Below, in pieces: positions 36,210-46,170 of a DNA stretch of 64,000 nt. The stretch spans positions 248,001 through 312,000 of the forward strand of contig NZ_QBKU01000005.1 of the NCBI RefSeq assembly GCF_003054325.1, written 5' to 3'. The translations under genes were made by a program, and so were the position numbers. The stretch is from Sulfitobacter mediterraneus. Its GTDB lineage: Bacteria; Pseudomonadota; Alphaproteobacteria; Rhodobacterales; Rhodobacteraceae. Every line of letters starts with the position of its first letter. Within the stretch, counting starts at the first letter, position 1. A model generated the notes under the pieces. It did not search any database, was not told the origin of the DNA, and was given only the letters and a program-made list of their open reading frames with translations.

Positions 36210-36269
36210 CCACAGTCAGGATCGGCCAATTGCGTGCCGTGACCTGTGGTCAAACGTCTGGGGGGACGT
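36210..36269 (+). other. Candidate structured leader RNA of the ureide operon
   Basis: CCACAGTCA (36210-36218) pairs with TGACcTGTGG (36240-36249). Inside it CGGC (36223-36226) pairs with GCCG (36236-36239), leaving a GGAT bulge and a nine-base loop. A second hairpin follows at once: ACGTC (36254-36258), loop TGGGGG, GACGT (36265-36269). I do not recognise a known riboswitch class. It starts four bases after the predicted transcription start. Confidence 0.45.
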
Positions 36270-36572
36270 AACACATGAAATATTGGACCGTTCAGGTCAG
36301 ATCATTCCGGCAAGGCGGCGGTCAGGCCCGCGCAATGCCAGTGGTGCCGCACTCCCATGCGCCGGGGTTGGCCCCCCGTGGCAGCCTATCCAGCAGTTAC
36401 AGATTGGCCCGCGTCCGATAACGTTAGACCAAGAACAAGCGCAGATGCATCAGCCATTCTGGCAACGGGTCGCCTCAACGGGCGGCCCGTTGGCGTTTCA
36501 GCGTGGAAATTGTCCAATTGCAGCGCTTGCTGGATTTGTGCAGGGTGAAAGGCGCGCAAACAGGATGCAGAT
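36270..36572 (+). other. Gene-free remainder of the ureide leader
   Basis: No convincing coding sequence in any frame. More pairing is visible: GACC-GTTCA-GGTC just after 36285, and GCGCAaTG with CATGCGC enclosing GTG-GTGCCG-CAC near 36340-36365. A 43-codon frame from ATG 36445 would end on the puuE-uraD start as ATGA but lacks a ribosome site. Confidence 0.4.
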
Positions 36573-37988
36573 ATGACCCGCTACCCCAGAGATTTTCGTG
36601 GCCACGGCGCAACCCCGCCGGATGCCGGATGGCCCGACGGTGCCCGCGTTGCGGTGCAATTTGTGCTCAATTACGAAGAGGGCGGCGAGAATTGTCTGCT
36701 CCATGGTGATGCGGCGTCAGAGGCCTTCCTGTCCGAAATTGTCGGCGCGGCCCCTTGGCCCGGCCAACGCCACTGGAACATGGAAAGCATCTATGACTAC
36801 GGCGCACGGGCGGGGTTCTGGCGTCTGCACCGCTTGTTCACCGGCGCAGATATCCCTGTCACGGTTTACGGCGTCGCCTCTGCTTTGGCCCGCGCCCCCG
36901 AACAGGTCGAGGCGATGAAAGATGCCGGATGGGAAATCGCCAGCCACGGGCTGAAGTGGATCGACTACAAGGACCACAACGTCGCGGATGAACGTGCCGA
37001 CATCGCCGAAGCCATCCGCCTGCATACCGAAGTTGTAGGGGAAGCGCCGCAGGGCTGGTACTGCGGCCGCACATCGGTGAACACCGTGGCCTTGGCAGCA
37101 AAGACAGGCCAGTTTGACTATATCTCTGATACCTATGACGACGATCTGCCCTATTGGACGGAAATCGATGGTCGCGAGCAGTTGATCATCCCCTATACGC
37201 TTGATTGCAACGACATGCGGTTCGCCACACCGCAGGGGTTCAATTCGGGCGATCAGTTCTATGCCTATCTGCGCGATACCTTTGATGCGCTTTATGCCGA
37301 AGGCACCCAAGGTCAGGCCAAGATGATGTCGATTGGTCTGCATTGCCGTTTGATTGGCCGCCCCGGACGGGTGCAGGCGCTGAAACGGTTTGTCGAGTAT
37401 ATCAAGGGGTTTGAGGGTGTCTGGACCCCGCGCCGCATTGATGTCGCGGACCACTGGCGGGCGGTGCATCCACCCGCGCCGCGCGGCCTGCGGCCCAGCC
37501 AATTGTCACGCTCTGATTTCGTGGCGGCCTTTGGCGGGATATTCGAACATTCCGCCTGGATCGCCGAACGGGCGTTTGAGCTTGAACTGGGCCCGGCACA
37601 TGATTGTGCCGCAGGGTTGCACAACGCTTTGGCGCGGATGTTCCGGTCTGCGACCCGCAACGAACGCCTTGGCGTGCTGACCGCGCACCCGGATCTAGCG
37701 GGCAAGCTAGCGGCTGCAAAACGGCTGACAGCGGAAAGCACCGCAGAACAGGCCAGCGCAGGATTGGATGCGCTGACCGATGCAGAACGCAGCCGGTTTG
37801 AGGAGCTGAACACCGCCTATGTGGCCAAACACGGCTTTCCTTTCATCATCGCGGTGAAGGATCACGACAAAGACGGCATTCTGCGGGCCTTTGAAACGCG
37901 GATCAGCAATGACACCGACACCGAATTTACCACCGCCTGCAAACAAGTCGAACGCATCGCGCGTCTTCGGCTGGAGGATATGTTTTGA
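36573..37988 (+). CDS. Fused allantoinase (PuuE) - OHCU decarboxylase (UraD)
   Basis: A 471-residue two-enzyme fusion. Residues 1-300 are a PuuE-type allantoinase of the polysaccharide-deacetylase fold (VAVQFVLNYEEGGENCLLHGD, WEIASHGLKWIDY, GWYCGRTSVNT, HCRLIGRPGR). Residues 308-471 are UraD: FEHSAWIAERAF with the catalytic His326, AHPDLAGKLA and HGFPFIIAVK. UraD turns OHCU into S-allantoin, and PuuE opens allantoin to allantoate, so the fused parts act consecutively. The ATG at 36573 is the first with family sequence after it. The next gene begins within its stop codon region (TTGA). Confidence 0.95.
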   Translation: MTRYPRDFRGHGATPPDAGWPDGARVAVQFVLNYEEGGENCLLHGDAASEAFLSEIVGAAPWPGQRHWNMESIYDYGARAGFWRLHRLFTGADIPVTVYGVASALARAPEQVEAMKDAGWEIASHGLKWIDYKDHNVADERADIAEAIRLHTEVVGEAPQGWYCGRTSVNTVALAAKTGQFDYISDTYDDDLPYWTEIDGREQLIIPYTLDCNDMRFATPQGFNSGDQFYAYLRDTFDALYAEGTQGQAKMMSIGLHCRLIGRPGRVQALKRFVEYIKGFEGVWTPRRIDVADHWRAVHPPAPRGLRPSQLSRSDFVAAFGGIFEHSAWIAERAFELELGPAHDCAAGLHNALARMFRSATRNERLGVLTAHPDLAGKLAAAKRLTAESTAEQASAGLDALTDAERSRFEELNTAYVAKHGFPFIIAVKDHDKDGILRAFETRISNDTDTEFTTACKQVERIARLRLEDMF

Positions 37989-38794
37989 CCTATGCGTTCC
38001 CCCCCGGCGGTCTGCCGGATCAATCCGTTAACCCCGAAGGCGCGGCAATCTTTACCGAAGCCTATGCCGTGATCCCTGCCAGCACCCAGCGCGATATCGT
38101 CACCAGCTTTCTGCCCGGGTGGAAAGGCATGCGCATGTGGGTCTTGGCCCGCCCGCTGAGCGGCTTTGCCGAGACCTTTTCCCAATATGCGGTTGAACTG
38201 ACACCGGGCGGCGGGTCAGACGCGCCCGAAGTGGACGACGAAGCGCAATCGGTGATCTTGGTCACGGCAGGCCAATTGACCCTCAACATCGACGGGAAAA
38301 CCCATAAGTTGATCGAAGGCGGTTATGCCTACCTGCCACCCGACACTGTCTGGACCCTCTGGAACGATGGTGCGGACTTGTGCAAGTTTCACTGGGTGCG
38401 CAAACGCTATGTTGTGGCCGATGGTGTCGATATGCCGACCGCATTCGTGACCTCGGACAAAGACGTTGCCCCGATTGAGATGCCTGACTGCGACGGCGTC
38501 TGGGCCACCACGCGCTTTGTCGATCCGGCTGATCTGCGCCACGACATGCATGTGAACATCGTGACCTTTAAGCCCGGCGGGCGCATTCCCTTTGCCGAAA
38601 CCCATGTGATGGAACATGGGCTGTATGTGCTGCAAGGCACGGCGGATTACCTGCTGAACAAGGACTGGGTGCCCGTTGGCCCCGGTGATTTCATGTGGTT
38701 GCGTGCCTTTTGCCCGCAGGCTTGCATCGCCACGGGCAAGGAACCGTTCCGTTATCTGCTGTATAAAGACGTGAACCGTCACATGCCGCTATGA
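37985..38794 (+). CDS. (S)-ureidoglycine aminohydrolase, bicupin
   Basis: A 269-residue double-cupin protein of the YlbA/AllE family, often annotated 'bifunctional allantoicase/(S)-ureidoglycine aminohydrolase'. It releases ammonia from ureidoglycine to give ureidoglycolate using a manganese-type centre. The first cupin covers about 60-125 (GGYAYLPPDTVWTLWN). The second covers 185-260, with FAETHVMEHGLYVLQGTADY carrying metal ligands. The start is an unusual TTG at 37985 overlapping the previous stop as TTGA. GGAGG eight bases upstream supports it, and no ATG suits. Confidence 0.9.
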   Translation: MTYAFPPGGLPDQSVNPEGAAIFTEAYAVIPASTQRDIVTSFLPGWKGMRMWVLARPLSGFAETFSQYAVELTPGGGSDAPEVDDEAQSVILVTAGQLTLNIDGKTHKLIEGGYAYLPPDTVWTLWNDGADLCKFHWVRKRYVVADGVDMPTAFVTSDKDVAPIEMPDCDGVWATTRFVDPADLRHDMHVNIVTFKPGGRIPFAETHVMEHGLYVLQGTADYLLNKDWVPVGPGDFMWLRAFCPQACIATGKEPFRYLLYKDVNRHMPL

Positions 38795-39279
38795 GCCGTG
38801 AGATCCGTGCGGAGCCTTTGAGCGCCGAGGCCTTCGCGCCCTTCGGTGATGTGCTGGAGCTGCGAGATGCCCCTGACAAAATGATCAACGCGGGTCTGTG
38901 TGGCCGCCATCACGATTTGGCGGCGCTGGACTTTGGGCCAGAAGGCCGTGCCGGGATCAGCCTGTTTGACGCCCAGCCGCGCAGCTTTCCTTACGAACTG
39001 ACACTGCTTGAGCGTCACCCCGAAGGATCGCAAGCCTTCGTGCCGCTGACAGAACACCCCTTTTTGGTGATTGTCGCACCCGACGTTGAGGGCAAACCGG
39101 GCACCCCTCGTGCCTTTCTGACCACCCCGCATCAGGGCATCAATTTCCATCGCGGAACATGGCATGGCGTGTTGACCCCCTTGCATGCGCCGGGGCTATT
39201 CGCGGTGGTGGATCGCATCGGAGCGACACCAAATCTGGAAGAAATTTTTCTTGATCCACCGTATATTGTGGTCCCATAG
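38791..39279 (+). CDS. allA: Ureidoglycolate lyase
   Basis: A 162-residue AllA-family enzyme that splits ureidoglycolate into glyoxylate and urea, the last step of the pathway. LSAEAFAPFGDVLE near the start, ISLFDAQPRSFPYELTLLERH, FVPLTEHPFLVIVAP and NFHRGTWHGVLTPL are typical. It overlaps the previous gene by ATGA, so the three ureide genes from 36573 are translationally linked. No urease genes lie in the window to use the urea. Confidence 0.95.
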   Translation: MSREIRAEPLSAEAFAPFGDVLELRDAPDKMINAGLCGRHHDLAALDFGPEGRAGISLFDAQPRSFPYELTLLERHPEGSQAFVPLTEHPFLVIVAPDVEGKPGTPRAFLTTPHQGINFHRGTWHGVLTPLHAPGLFAVVDRIGATPNLEEIFLDPPYIVVP

Positions 39280-39330
39280 TTGCTGCGACCCGGAAAAACC
39301 GGGCGAAAAACAGCAAGTCAGGGACAGAAT

Positions 39331-40653
39331 ATGACAGATACCTCCTCATCGGTCGGCTATCACGACCCTTCAAATACACCTCCACTTGGCCAAGCTATAC
39401 CATTGGGATTGCAGCATGTTTTGGCGATGTTTGCCTCAAACGTCACACCGTCGATTATCGTTGCAGGTGCGGCTGGTCTGGCCTTTGGCGGGACAGAGCA
39501 AGTCTACCTTATCCAGATGGCTATGCTCTTTGCCGGGATTGCGACGCTCTTTCAAACTGTCGGTTTTGGGCCAGTTGGTGCGCGGCTTCCGATTATGCAG
39601 GGCACGAGTTTTGCCTTTGTTGGTGTGCTGGCGGGGATCGCCGCCACACAAGGCCTCAGCGTGGCACTGACGGCCTGCATCATCGCGGGTGTGATCCACT
39701 TCCTGCTTGGTGCGGTGATTGACAAGTTGCGCTGGCTGTTTCCGCCATTGGTCACGGGTTTGGTGATTTTGGCCATCGGCCTTTATCTTATTCCGGTTGC
39801 GATCAAATACGCGGCGGGCGGTGCGGCCAAGTTTCAGATGGAAGCCGAAAGCTTTGGCTCGCTGATGCACTGGACCGTTGCCCTTTCGGTGGTGATTGTC
39901 GCTCTGGCGCTTAAGTTCTTTACCAAAGGCACGCTGAGCAATGCGGCCATTCTTGTTGGGTTGATCGTCGGTTACATCGTCGCCTATCTCAGCGGTATGG
40001 TCAGTTTCGGCGCAGTCTCCAAGGCCAGTTGGTTCACTGCGATCAAGCCACTGCCCTATGGGTTTGAATTCTCTCTGGGTGCGGTGATTGCGGTCACGCT
40101 GGTCTCCATCGTTTCGGCGATTGAAACTGTCGGCGATACTTCTGCCACCACCAAAGCAGGCGCCGGGCGCGAAGCCACAGACGCAGAAATCACCGGCGCG
40201 ACCTATGCTGACGGTTTGGGCACAGCAGTGGCCGGTGTCTTTGGCGGTTTGCCCAACACATCCTTCAGCCAGAACGTGGGCATTGTCGGCATGACCGGCA
40301 TCATGAGCCGCCATGTGGTGACCATTGGCGCTTTGGTGCTGATCCTATGCGGGTTGGTTCCCAAGATCGGCGCGATCATCGCCTCCATGCCTTTGCCGGT
40401 TCTGGGCGGCGGTGTGATTGTGATGTTCGGCATGGTCGCAGCAGCAGGCCTCAACGTGCTGAGCGAGATCAACATGAACCGGCGCAATATGGTGATCATC
40501 GCCGTTGCGCTGGCCGCAGGTCTGGGTCTGAACCTTGTGCCAACGGCGGTTCAATATCTTCCGGGTGTTGTAAAAACGTTGGCCACATCGGCGGTTGCCC
40601 CAACGGCATTGGTGGCGATTGTCCTCAATCTGGTACTGCCCGAAGAAATCTAG
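39331..40653 (+). CDS. NCS2 uracil/xanthine/urate-type permease
   Basis: A 440-residue membrane protein with about 14 hydrophobic segments. QNVGIVGMTGIMSR fits the NCS2/NAT signature, and LPIMQGTSFAFVG and SAIETVGDTSATTKAG are also diagnostic. Setting among urate-degradation genes suggests xanthine or urate import with protons or sodium; the transporter class also includes uracil carriers, so substrate is inferred. AGGGACAG precedes the ATG at 39331; an in-frame upstream start has no support. Confidence 0.9.
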   Translation: MTDTSSSVGYHDPSNTPPLGQAIPLGLQHVLAMFASNVTPSIIVAGAAGLAFGGTEQVYLIQMAMLFAGIATLFQTVGFGPVGARLPIMQGTSFAFVGVLAGIAATQGLSVALTACIIAGVIHFLLGAVIDKLRWLFPPLVTGLVILAIGLYLIPVAIKYAAGGAAKFQMEAESFGSLMHWTVALSVVIVALALKFFTKGTLSNAAILVGLIVGYIVAYLSGMVSFGAVSKASWFTAIKPLPYGFEFSLGAVIAVTLVSIVSAIETVGDTSATTKAGAGREATDAEITGATYADGLGTAVAGVFGGLPNTSFSQNVGIVGMTGIMSRHVVTIGALVLILCGLVPKIGAIIASMPLPVLGGGVIVMFGMVAAAGLNVLSEINMNRRNMVIIAVALAAGLGLNLVPTAVQYLPGVVKTLATSAVAPTALVAIVLNLVLPEEI

Positions 40654-40664
40654 ATAAACTCACG

Positions 40665-40690
40665 GACACGCCCCCTTGCGCGGGCGTGTC
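40665..40690 (+). terminator. Hairpin between the purine permease and puuD
   Basis: GACACGCCC (40665-40673) pairs fully with GGGCGTGTC (40682-40690), followed by the weak T-tract TTTCCCGTTCTT. It may terminate part of the transcripts 47 bases before puuD. Confidence 0.5.
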
Positions 40691-40736
40691 TTTCCCGTTC
40701 TTGTAGCGGGACATTTTGTTTACCGGAGCTGTCCTC

Positions 40737-41957
40737 ATGTACGATCTCGCCGCCATCTCCAGCTGGATAGAGTTTGCCGTGCGTTGGGTGCATGTGATCA
40801 CTGGCATCGCCTGGATCGGATCGTCGTTTTACTTCATCGCGCTTGACCTCGGGTTGCACCGCGACCGCAACCTTGCCTCTGGCGCGGATGGTGAGGAATG
40901 GCAGGTCCATGGCGGCGGGTTCTACCACATCCAGAAATACCTGATCGCTCCGGACCAAATGCCCGGTGATCTGATCTGGTTCAAATGGGAAAGCTATGCG
41001 ACCTGGTTGTCCGGTTTTGCCCTGCTGGTACTGGTCTACTACCTGGGCGCGGAGTTCTATTTGGTCGATCCATCGGTGGCCGATATTGGCACGGTGCAGG
41101 CGGTTCTGATCTCGCTGGCCTCGCTGACCTTTGGCTGGATCGCCTATGACCAGATCTGCAAAAGCAAGTTTGGCGATGACAACACCCGCTTGATGATCCT
41201 GCTTTATGTGATCCTTGTCGGGATGGCTTATTTCTATACCTCAGTGTTTTCCGGCCGTGCGGCGCTGCTGCATCTGGGGGCGTTCACCGCCACGATCATG
41301 TCGGCAAATGTGTTCTTTATCATCATGCCGAACCAGCGGATTGTGGTCGCTGATCTACAGGCCGGGCGCACACCCGATGCCAAATACGGCAAGATCGCCA
41401 AACAGCGCAGCACCCATAACAACTACCTGACGCTGCCGGTGATCTTTATGATGCTGAGCAATCATTACCCGCTGGCCTTCGCATCCGAGATGAACTGGCT
41501 GATCGCGGCATTGGTGTTCCTGATGGGGGTTACGATCCGGCATTATTTCAACACCGTGCATATGCGTGCGGGCAATCCGATCTGGACATGGCTGGTCACG
41601 GCGCTGATCTTTGTTGTGATCATGTGGCTGTCCACCGCGCCGATGTTCCAAGCGGAGGAACGTGAGGAGGCGCATGGCCCGGCCCTGCGCTTTGCCCAGG
41701 CCGAAGGGTTTACGGATGTGCAGGATATCGTCATGGGCCGATGCAGCATGTGCCATGCCGCCGAACCTGCATGGGAGGGAATGCATTGGCCGCCCAAGGG
41801 CGTGCGGCTTGAAACCGAACACCAGATCGCAATGGCAGCCAAGGAAATCTACCTGCAAGCGGGCCTGACCCACGCCATGCCGCCCGCCAACCTCAGCTAT
41901 ATGCAACAAGACGAACGGGCACAGATCATAGCCTGGTACACCGCCGCCACAAAATAG
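40737..41957 (+). CDS. puuD: Urate hydroxylase PuuD with C-terminal cytochrome c domain
   Basis: A 406-residue integral-membrane urate oxidase. The first 300 residues hold about eight membrane helices with AVRWVHVITGIAWIGSSFYF, FKWESYATWLSGFALL and IIMPNQRIVVADLQAG. Residues 310-406 are a c-type cytochrome with CSMCH at 336-340 and a likely axial methionine in THAMPPANLS. PuuD oxidises urate to 5-hydroxyisourate and passes electrons to the respiratory chain rather than to oxygen directly. The ATG at 40737 has GGAG upstream. It supplies the first step for uraH and the fused enzyme. Confidence 0.95.
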   Translation: MYDLAAISSWIEFAVRWVHVITGIAWIGSSFYFIALDLGLHRDRNLASGADGEEWQVHGGGFYHIQKYLIAPDQMPGDLIWFKWESYATWLSGFALLVLVYYLGAEFYLVDPSVADIGTVQAVLISLASLTFGWIAYDQICKSKFGDDNTRLMILLYVILVGMAYFYTSVFSGRAALLHLGAFTATIMSANVFFIIMPNQRIVVADLQAGRTPDAKYGKIAKQRSTHNNYLTLPVIFMMLSNHYPLAFASEMNWLIAALVFLMGVTIRHYFNTVHMRAGNPIWTWLVTALIFVVIMWLSTAPMFQAEEREEAHGPALRFAQAEGFTDVQDIVMGRCSMCHAAEPAWEGMHWPPKGVRLETEHQIAMAAKEIYLQAGLTHAMPPANLSYMQQDERAQIIAWYTAATK

Positions 41958-42028
41958 CTGGGGATAACCCCGTTTCGCCCTGATATCCGGGTTTAAGAAT
42001 CGGCCATTCCCATGCTAGGTTTTGCGCT

Positions 42029-43870
42029 ATGGCGCATCCCAACCCCAACATAAGCGAAAATCAGCCCGTTATCCGGCAATTGGACGACGCCGCGATCAAC
42101 CGCATCGCCGCAGGTGAAGTGGTGGAGCGGCCCGCCTCTGCGGTGAAAGAGCTGGTGGAAAACGCTGTTGATGCGGGTGCCCGCCGGATCACGGTGGAAT
42201 ATGCGGACGGCGGTAAGACATTGATCCGGGTTACGGATGATGGCTGCGGCATCGCGCCGGATGATCTGCCGCTGGCCTTGTCGCGCCATGCGACCTCCAA
42301 AATTGACGGCACGGACCTGCTCAACATCCACACCTTTGGCTTTCGCGGCGAGGCATTGCCGTCCCTTGGCGCTGTGGGCCGGTTGACCATCACCAGCCGC
42401 GCCGCAGGTCAGGGCGGTGCAGAGGTCACGGTCAGTGGCGGCAAGATGGGCGCGGTCAAACCTGCGGCCCTGAACAGCGGTACGGTCGTCACCCTGCGCG
42501 ATCTGTTTTTTGCAACGCCGGCGCGGCTCAAGTTCATGCGCACCGACCGCGCCGAGGCGCAGGCGATTGGCGATGTGGTCAAACGTCTGGCAATGGCAGA
42601 GCCTTTTGTGCAGATCGTGCTGCGCGACGTTTCAGGCGATGGCGCAGGGCGCGAGGTGTTTCGCGCCGACGCTGAACAGGGCGAATTGTTCGATGCGCTG
42701 CATGGTCGTTTGGCGCGGGTGTTGGGGCGCGAATTTGCTGATAACTCGCTGCGCATTGATGCGGAACGCGAGGGGCTGCACCTGACCGGTTTTGCCGCGC
42801 TGCCGACCTATTCGCGCGGCTCTGCGGTGGCGCAATACCTGTTCGTGAATGGCCGTCCGGTGCGGGATAAACTGCTGACCGGTGCCTTGCGCGGCGCCTA
42901 TTTCGATTTCCTCAGCCGTGACCGCCACCCGGCAGCGGCGCTGTTTCTGGACTGTGACCCAACGCTGGTGGATGTGAACGTGCATCCTGCAAAATCCGAG
43001 GTGCGGTTTCGCGATCCCGGTCTGGCGCGGGGGCTGATCGTTTCGGCGCTGCGTCATGCGCTGGCCAACGCCGGGCACCGGGCCTCAACAACCGTGGCCG
43101 GTGCGACCTTGGGCGCGATGCGGCCTGAACCTACCGGCGCAAGGGTCTACCAGATGGATCGCCCCTCAGCGGGCGCCCGGCAGGCGGCCTATGAGGGGCA
43201 AGCGCCCGGATTTGCCGAAACCGCTGGCATGTGGGGGCGGGTCGATAGCCCGCCGCAAGAGATGGTCGAAACCGAAGAACCGGCGCAGCATTACCCGCTG
43301 GGCACGGCACGCGGTCAGGTCCATGAAAACTACATCATCGCGCAGACCGAAACGGGCATGGTCATTGTCGATCAGCACGCGGCCCATGAACGGCTGGTCT
43401 ATGAGAAACTCAAAAACCAGATGGCCGAAAACGGCGTTGCGGCGCAGGCGCTGCTGATCCCCGAGATTGTGGAGCTGTCCGCTGGCGATTGTGCGCGGCT
43501 ATTGGAACTGGCCGATGAGTTGCAGAAATTCGGGCTGGGGATCGAAGCGTTCGGCGGCAGTGCCATCGCAGTACGCGAAACGCCCGCGATCCTTGGCACG
43601 GTGAATGCCCGCGCGTTGGTGCTGGATATTCTGGATGAGCTGGCCGACCAGAACGACAGCAACATCCTGCAAGCGCGGATCGAGGCGATCCTCAGCCGCA
43701 TTGCCTGCCACGGCTCTATCCGGTCGGGCCGCTGGATGCGGGCCGAAGAGATGAACGCGCTGCTGCGCGAAATGGAGGCGACCCCGCATTCAGGCCAGTG
43801 CAACCACGGACGCCCCACTTACGTAGAACTCAAGCTGGCCGATATTGAACGGCTTTTTGGACGGACATGA
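42029..43870 (+). CDS. mutL: DNA mismatch repair protein MutL
   Basis: A 613-residue MutL. The N-terminal GHKL ATPase has [29 protein letters not shown] and [19 protein letters not shown] sequence. The C-terminal part carries the nicking-endonuclease motif [12 protein letters not shown] (from residue 448) and CNHGRP (from 591). This is the type used where MutH is absent, so this MutL should itself cut the unmethylated or discontinuous strand. The gap after puuD holds only a small GGGG-ATAA-CCCC hairpin. rmuC overlaps its end by ATGA. Confidence 0.97.
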   Translation: MAHPNPNISENQPVIRQLDDAAINRIAAGEVVERPASAVKELVENAVDAGARRITVEYADGGKTLIRVTDDGCGIAPDDLPLALSRHATSKIDGTDLLNIHTFGFRGEALPSLGAVGRLTITSRAAGQGGAEVTVSGGKMGAVKPAALNSGTVVTLRDLFFATPARLKFMRTDRAEAQAIGDVVKRLAMAEPFVQIVLRDVSGDGAGREVFRADAEQGELFDALHGRLARVLGREFADNSLRIDAEREGLHLTGFAALPTYSRGSAVAQYLFVNGRPVRDKLLTGALRGAYFDFLSRDRHPAAALFLDCDPTLVDVNVHPAKSEVRFRDPGLARGLIVSALRHALANAGHRASTTVAGATLGAMRPEPTGARVYQMDRPSAGARQAAYEGQAPGFAETAGMWGRVDSPPQEMVETEEPAQHYPLGTARGQVHENYIIAQTETGMVIVDQHAAHERLVYEKLKNQMAENGVAAQALLIPEIVELSAGDCARLLELADELQKFGLGIEAFGGSAIAVRETPAILGTVNARALVLDILDELADQNDSNILQARIEAILSRIACHGSIRSGRWMRAEEMNALLREMEATPHSGQCNHGRPTYVELKLADIERLFGRT

Positions 43871-45108
43871 TCACAATCGCAGGGCAGACATATCAATGGG
43901 GTGATCCGCAGGTTACGGCGGCGCTGATCGGGGCGGGGGTGATCGTTCTGATCCTGATCCTGCTGATCATGGCGGTGCGGGCAGCGGGGCGTTCGGCCCA
44001 GATGGCCGCGCCGCTGGCGCAGCAGATGCAGATCCTTGGCGGCCATGTGCAACAGCTTGGCGCAGGCCAAGAACAATTGCGCGGTGGTTTGCAGACGGTG
44101 TCGGACACTCAAGCCAACGCGCAGGCCCAGATGATCCAAAGCATCGAATTGCGCATGGCAAACGTGCAGCAACAGATGCAGGATCGTCTGGCGGACAACG
44201 CCGCCAAATCCGCGCGGTCTTTGGCCGAGATGCAGGAACGAATGAACCACACCCTGCACGGCTCGGCCAAGCAGACGACCACCAGCTTGACGCAGTTGCA
44301 GGAACGGCTGGCCGCGATCGACAAGGCGCAGGACAATATCACCAAGCTGAGCGGAGATGTCCTTAGCCTTCAGGATATTCTCAGCAACAAGCAGACCCGC
44401 GGTGCCTTTGGCGAGATCCAGCTACATGACATCGTGTCCAAGGCGCTGCCGTCCGACAGTTACAGCCTGCAAGCCACCCTTTCCAACGGCAAACGCGCCG
44501 ATTGCCTGATCCATCTGCCGAACCCTCCGGGGCCGATTGTGATCGACAGCAAATTCCCGCTGGAGGCCTATGAAGCGCTGCGCAATGCCAAGACGGATTA
44601 TGAGTTGAAAGAGGCCGTGGCCAAGATGAAAGTCTCGGTTAAGACCCATATCAAGGCGATCTCGGAAAAGTATATTTTGGACGGGGAAACCGCCGATGGC
44701 GCGTTGATGTTCCTGCCATCCGAGGCGGTCTATGCCGAGTTGCACGCCAACTTCCCCGAGCTGATCCGCGATGGATTTGCCGCGCGGGTCTGGATCGTTT
44801 CGCCGACCACCTGCATGGCCACGCTCAACACCATGCGGGCCATTCTCAAGGATGCGCGGATGCGGGAACAAGCCGGCGCGATCCGCAAGGAACTAGGCGC
44901 GTTGCATGGTGATGTAGAACGGTTGGTGACCCGCGTTGGCAACCTCGACCGGCATTTTGGTCAGGCCCGCAAGGACGTGGACGAGATCATGATCAGCTCT
45001 GAAAAGGCGGCCAAACGCGCGGGCCGCTTGCACAACTTTGATTTTGAAGAACTGTCCAGGGATGGCGCGGAAACCACCGTGGTCCCGCTGACCAAACCTG
45101 ACGTCTGA
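43867..45108 (+). CDS. rmuC: DNA recombination protein RmuC
   Basis: A 413-residue protein with one N-terminal membrane segment (about 15-38), then a long coiled coil rich in Gln and Ala ([19 protein letters not shown], and on to about 150). The nuclease-like RmuC domain follows: [56 protein letters not shown] and [19 protein letters not shown]. RmuC limits inversions at short inverted repeats in E. coli. It overlaps mutL by four bases. Its TGA and the next gene's reversed stop form TGATCA. Confidence 0.94.
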   Translation: MITIAGQTYQWGDPQVTAALIGAGVIVLILILLIMAVRAAGRSAQMAAPLAQQMQILGGHVQQLGAGQEQLRGGLQTVSDTQANAQAQMIQSIELRMANVQQQMQDRLADNAAKSARSLAEMQERMNHTLHGSAKQTTTSLTQLQERLAAIDKAQDNITKLSGDVLSLQDILSNKQTRGAFGEIQLHDIVSKALPSDSYSLQATLSNGKRADCLIHLPNPPGPIVIDSKFPLEAYEALRNAKTDYELKEAVAKMKVSVKTHIKAISEKYILDGETADGALMFLPSEAVYAELHANFPELIRDGFAARVWIVSPTTCMATLNTMRAILKDARMREQAGAIRKELGALHGDVERLVTRVGNLDRHFGQARKDVDEIMISSEKAAKRAGRLHNFDFEELSRDGAETTVVPLTKPDV

Positions 45109-46170
45109 TCACACCGCAGCGAGATGTTTGGCAAAGGTCGCTTCGGCCCGCGCCCAGACACCCGCCTGATCCCCCGCCAATGACCGCAGTGTCGGCAGCA
45201 ATTGCCCGGCGTAGTCCTGCGCGCTTTCAAGCGGCAGCATTGACGGCAGGTTATCAATGGCCGTGACATCCAACGGCGGATCATCATGCACCCGCAGCGC
45301 CGGTTCCGCCCAAGTGGTGGTCTTGTCATAGACCTGAACGGGGTTGAAATCGCTGTCCGGATCGCAGGCCACATCGCCAATCACCCGCAGTTTGCGCAGG
45401 CTGGCTGGCGCATCAGGGCGCACGAAGGGCGGCGTGTTCGGGCCGGCCAAAATGCAGTTGAAGAACAAGGTGTGATCCAGAATTTCCGGGAACGGCCCGC
45501 CATGTGCCGTTTCGGCCATGTCCCATCCGGTGACGGTGACGTCCATCGCTTTGCACAGGTCCGCAGCGCCGGTGCCAACCCGCCCCAATGCGCCGATAAT
45601 CAGCGCATCGGGGGCCTGATCCATAAACGGGGCCAGTTCCTTGCGCAGGGCGGCTTTCATTGCTTCGGCATTCGGATAGGGGGCGACCGGTCCGGCCATC
45701 TCGCCGCGTTGCTGTGCAGCCCAACATTTGAGAGCAACCGCCGCCCCGGCAAAGCCTGCCCAATACCCAAACGCCGCCACGCGTCGCCCGTTTTCATCGG
45801 TCAGATATTCCAGATCCAGCAAGGTACCGCCGCCCGCCTTGAACCGTTTGAGCAAGGCCTGTCCGGCAGATTGCCCTTTGAAAGCATGACCAAACATGAT
45901 GTGTCGGTGCGGCAGCGGTGTGCCGTCTTCGGGCAGTTCCTTGAGGCCAAAGATGATCGCATCAACGGGGGCATCGGGCCAGCTGTAGGCTGGCGCAATG
46001 GTGCACCCGGCGTCTGCGTAATCCTGCGTTGCAATCACCCGGCTGTCTGACACCTCAACCGTCACGGTAAATCCGGCGGCAAGCAAATCTGCCGCGCCCT
46101 CGGGGGTCAATCCGACACGGGTTTCATTGTCGCGCTGTTCGGCGCGGACCCATAGATGTGGCATGGTCAT
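45109..46170 (-). CDS. Saccharopine dehydrogenase (L-lysine-forming type)
   Basis: A 353-residue protein resembling fungal LYS1. The N-terminal half (WVRAEQRDNETRVGLTPEGA, IIFGLKELPEDGTPLPHRHI, LLDLEYLTDENGRRVAAFGYWAGFAG in part) and the NAD-binding ALIIGALGRVGTGA match. In the forward sense it would cleave saccharopine to lysine and 2-oxoglutarate. As bacteria with dapB make lysine differently, the role here may be lysine degradation or another opine-like substrate. It overlaps the GST gene by ATGA and ends flush against rmuC. Confidence 0.87.
   Translation of the reverse strand: MTMPHLWVRAEQRDNETRVGLTPEGAADLLAAGFTVTVEVSDSRVIATQDYADAGCTIAPAYSWPDAPVDAIIFGLKELPEDGTPLPHRHIMFGHAFKGQSAGQALLKRFKAGGGTLLDLEYLTDENGRRVAAFGYWAGFAGAAVALKCWAAQQRGEMAGPVAPYPNAEAMKAALRKELAPFMDQAPDALIIGALGRVGTGAADLCKAMDVTVTGWDMAETAHGGPFPEILDHTLFFNCILAGPNTPPFVRPDAPASLRKLRVIGDVACDPDSDFNPVQVYDKTTTWAEPALRVHDDPPLDVTAIDNLPSMLPLESAQDYAGQLLPTLRSLAGDQAGVWARAEATFAKHLAAV

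Noticed and set aside
36275..36418. 47-codon frame beginning MKYWTVQVRS after the leader hairpins
   Set aside because: The only purine-rich stretch before it is inside the ACGTC/GACGT hairpin, and codon use is unlike neighbours. Better read as untranslated leader.
36445..36576. 43-codon frame ending as ATGA on the puuE-uraD start
   Set aside because: The overlap is suggestive of coupling, but no ribosome site precedes it, the peptide resembles nothing I know, and it lies in a hairpin-rich leader.
41959..41975. GGGG-ATAA-CCCC hairpin after puuD as terminator
   Set aside because: Only a 4-bp stem followed by GTTTCG; too weak to call.
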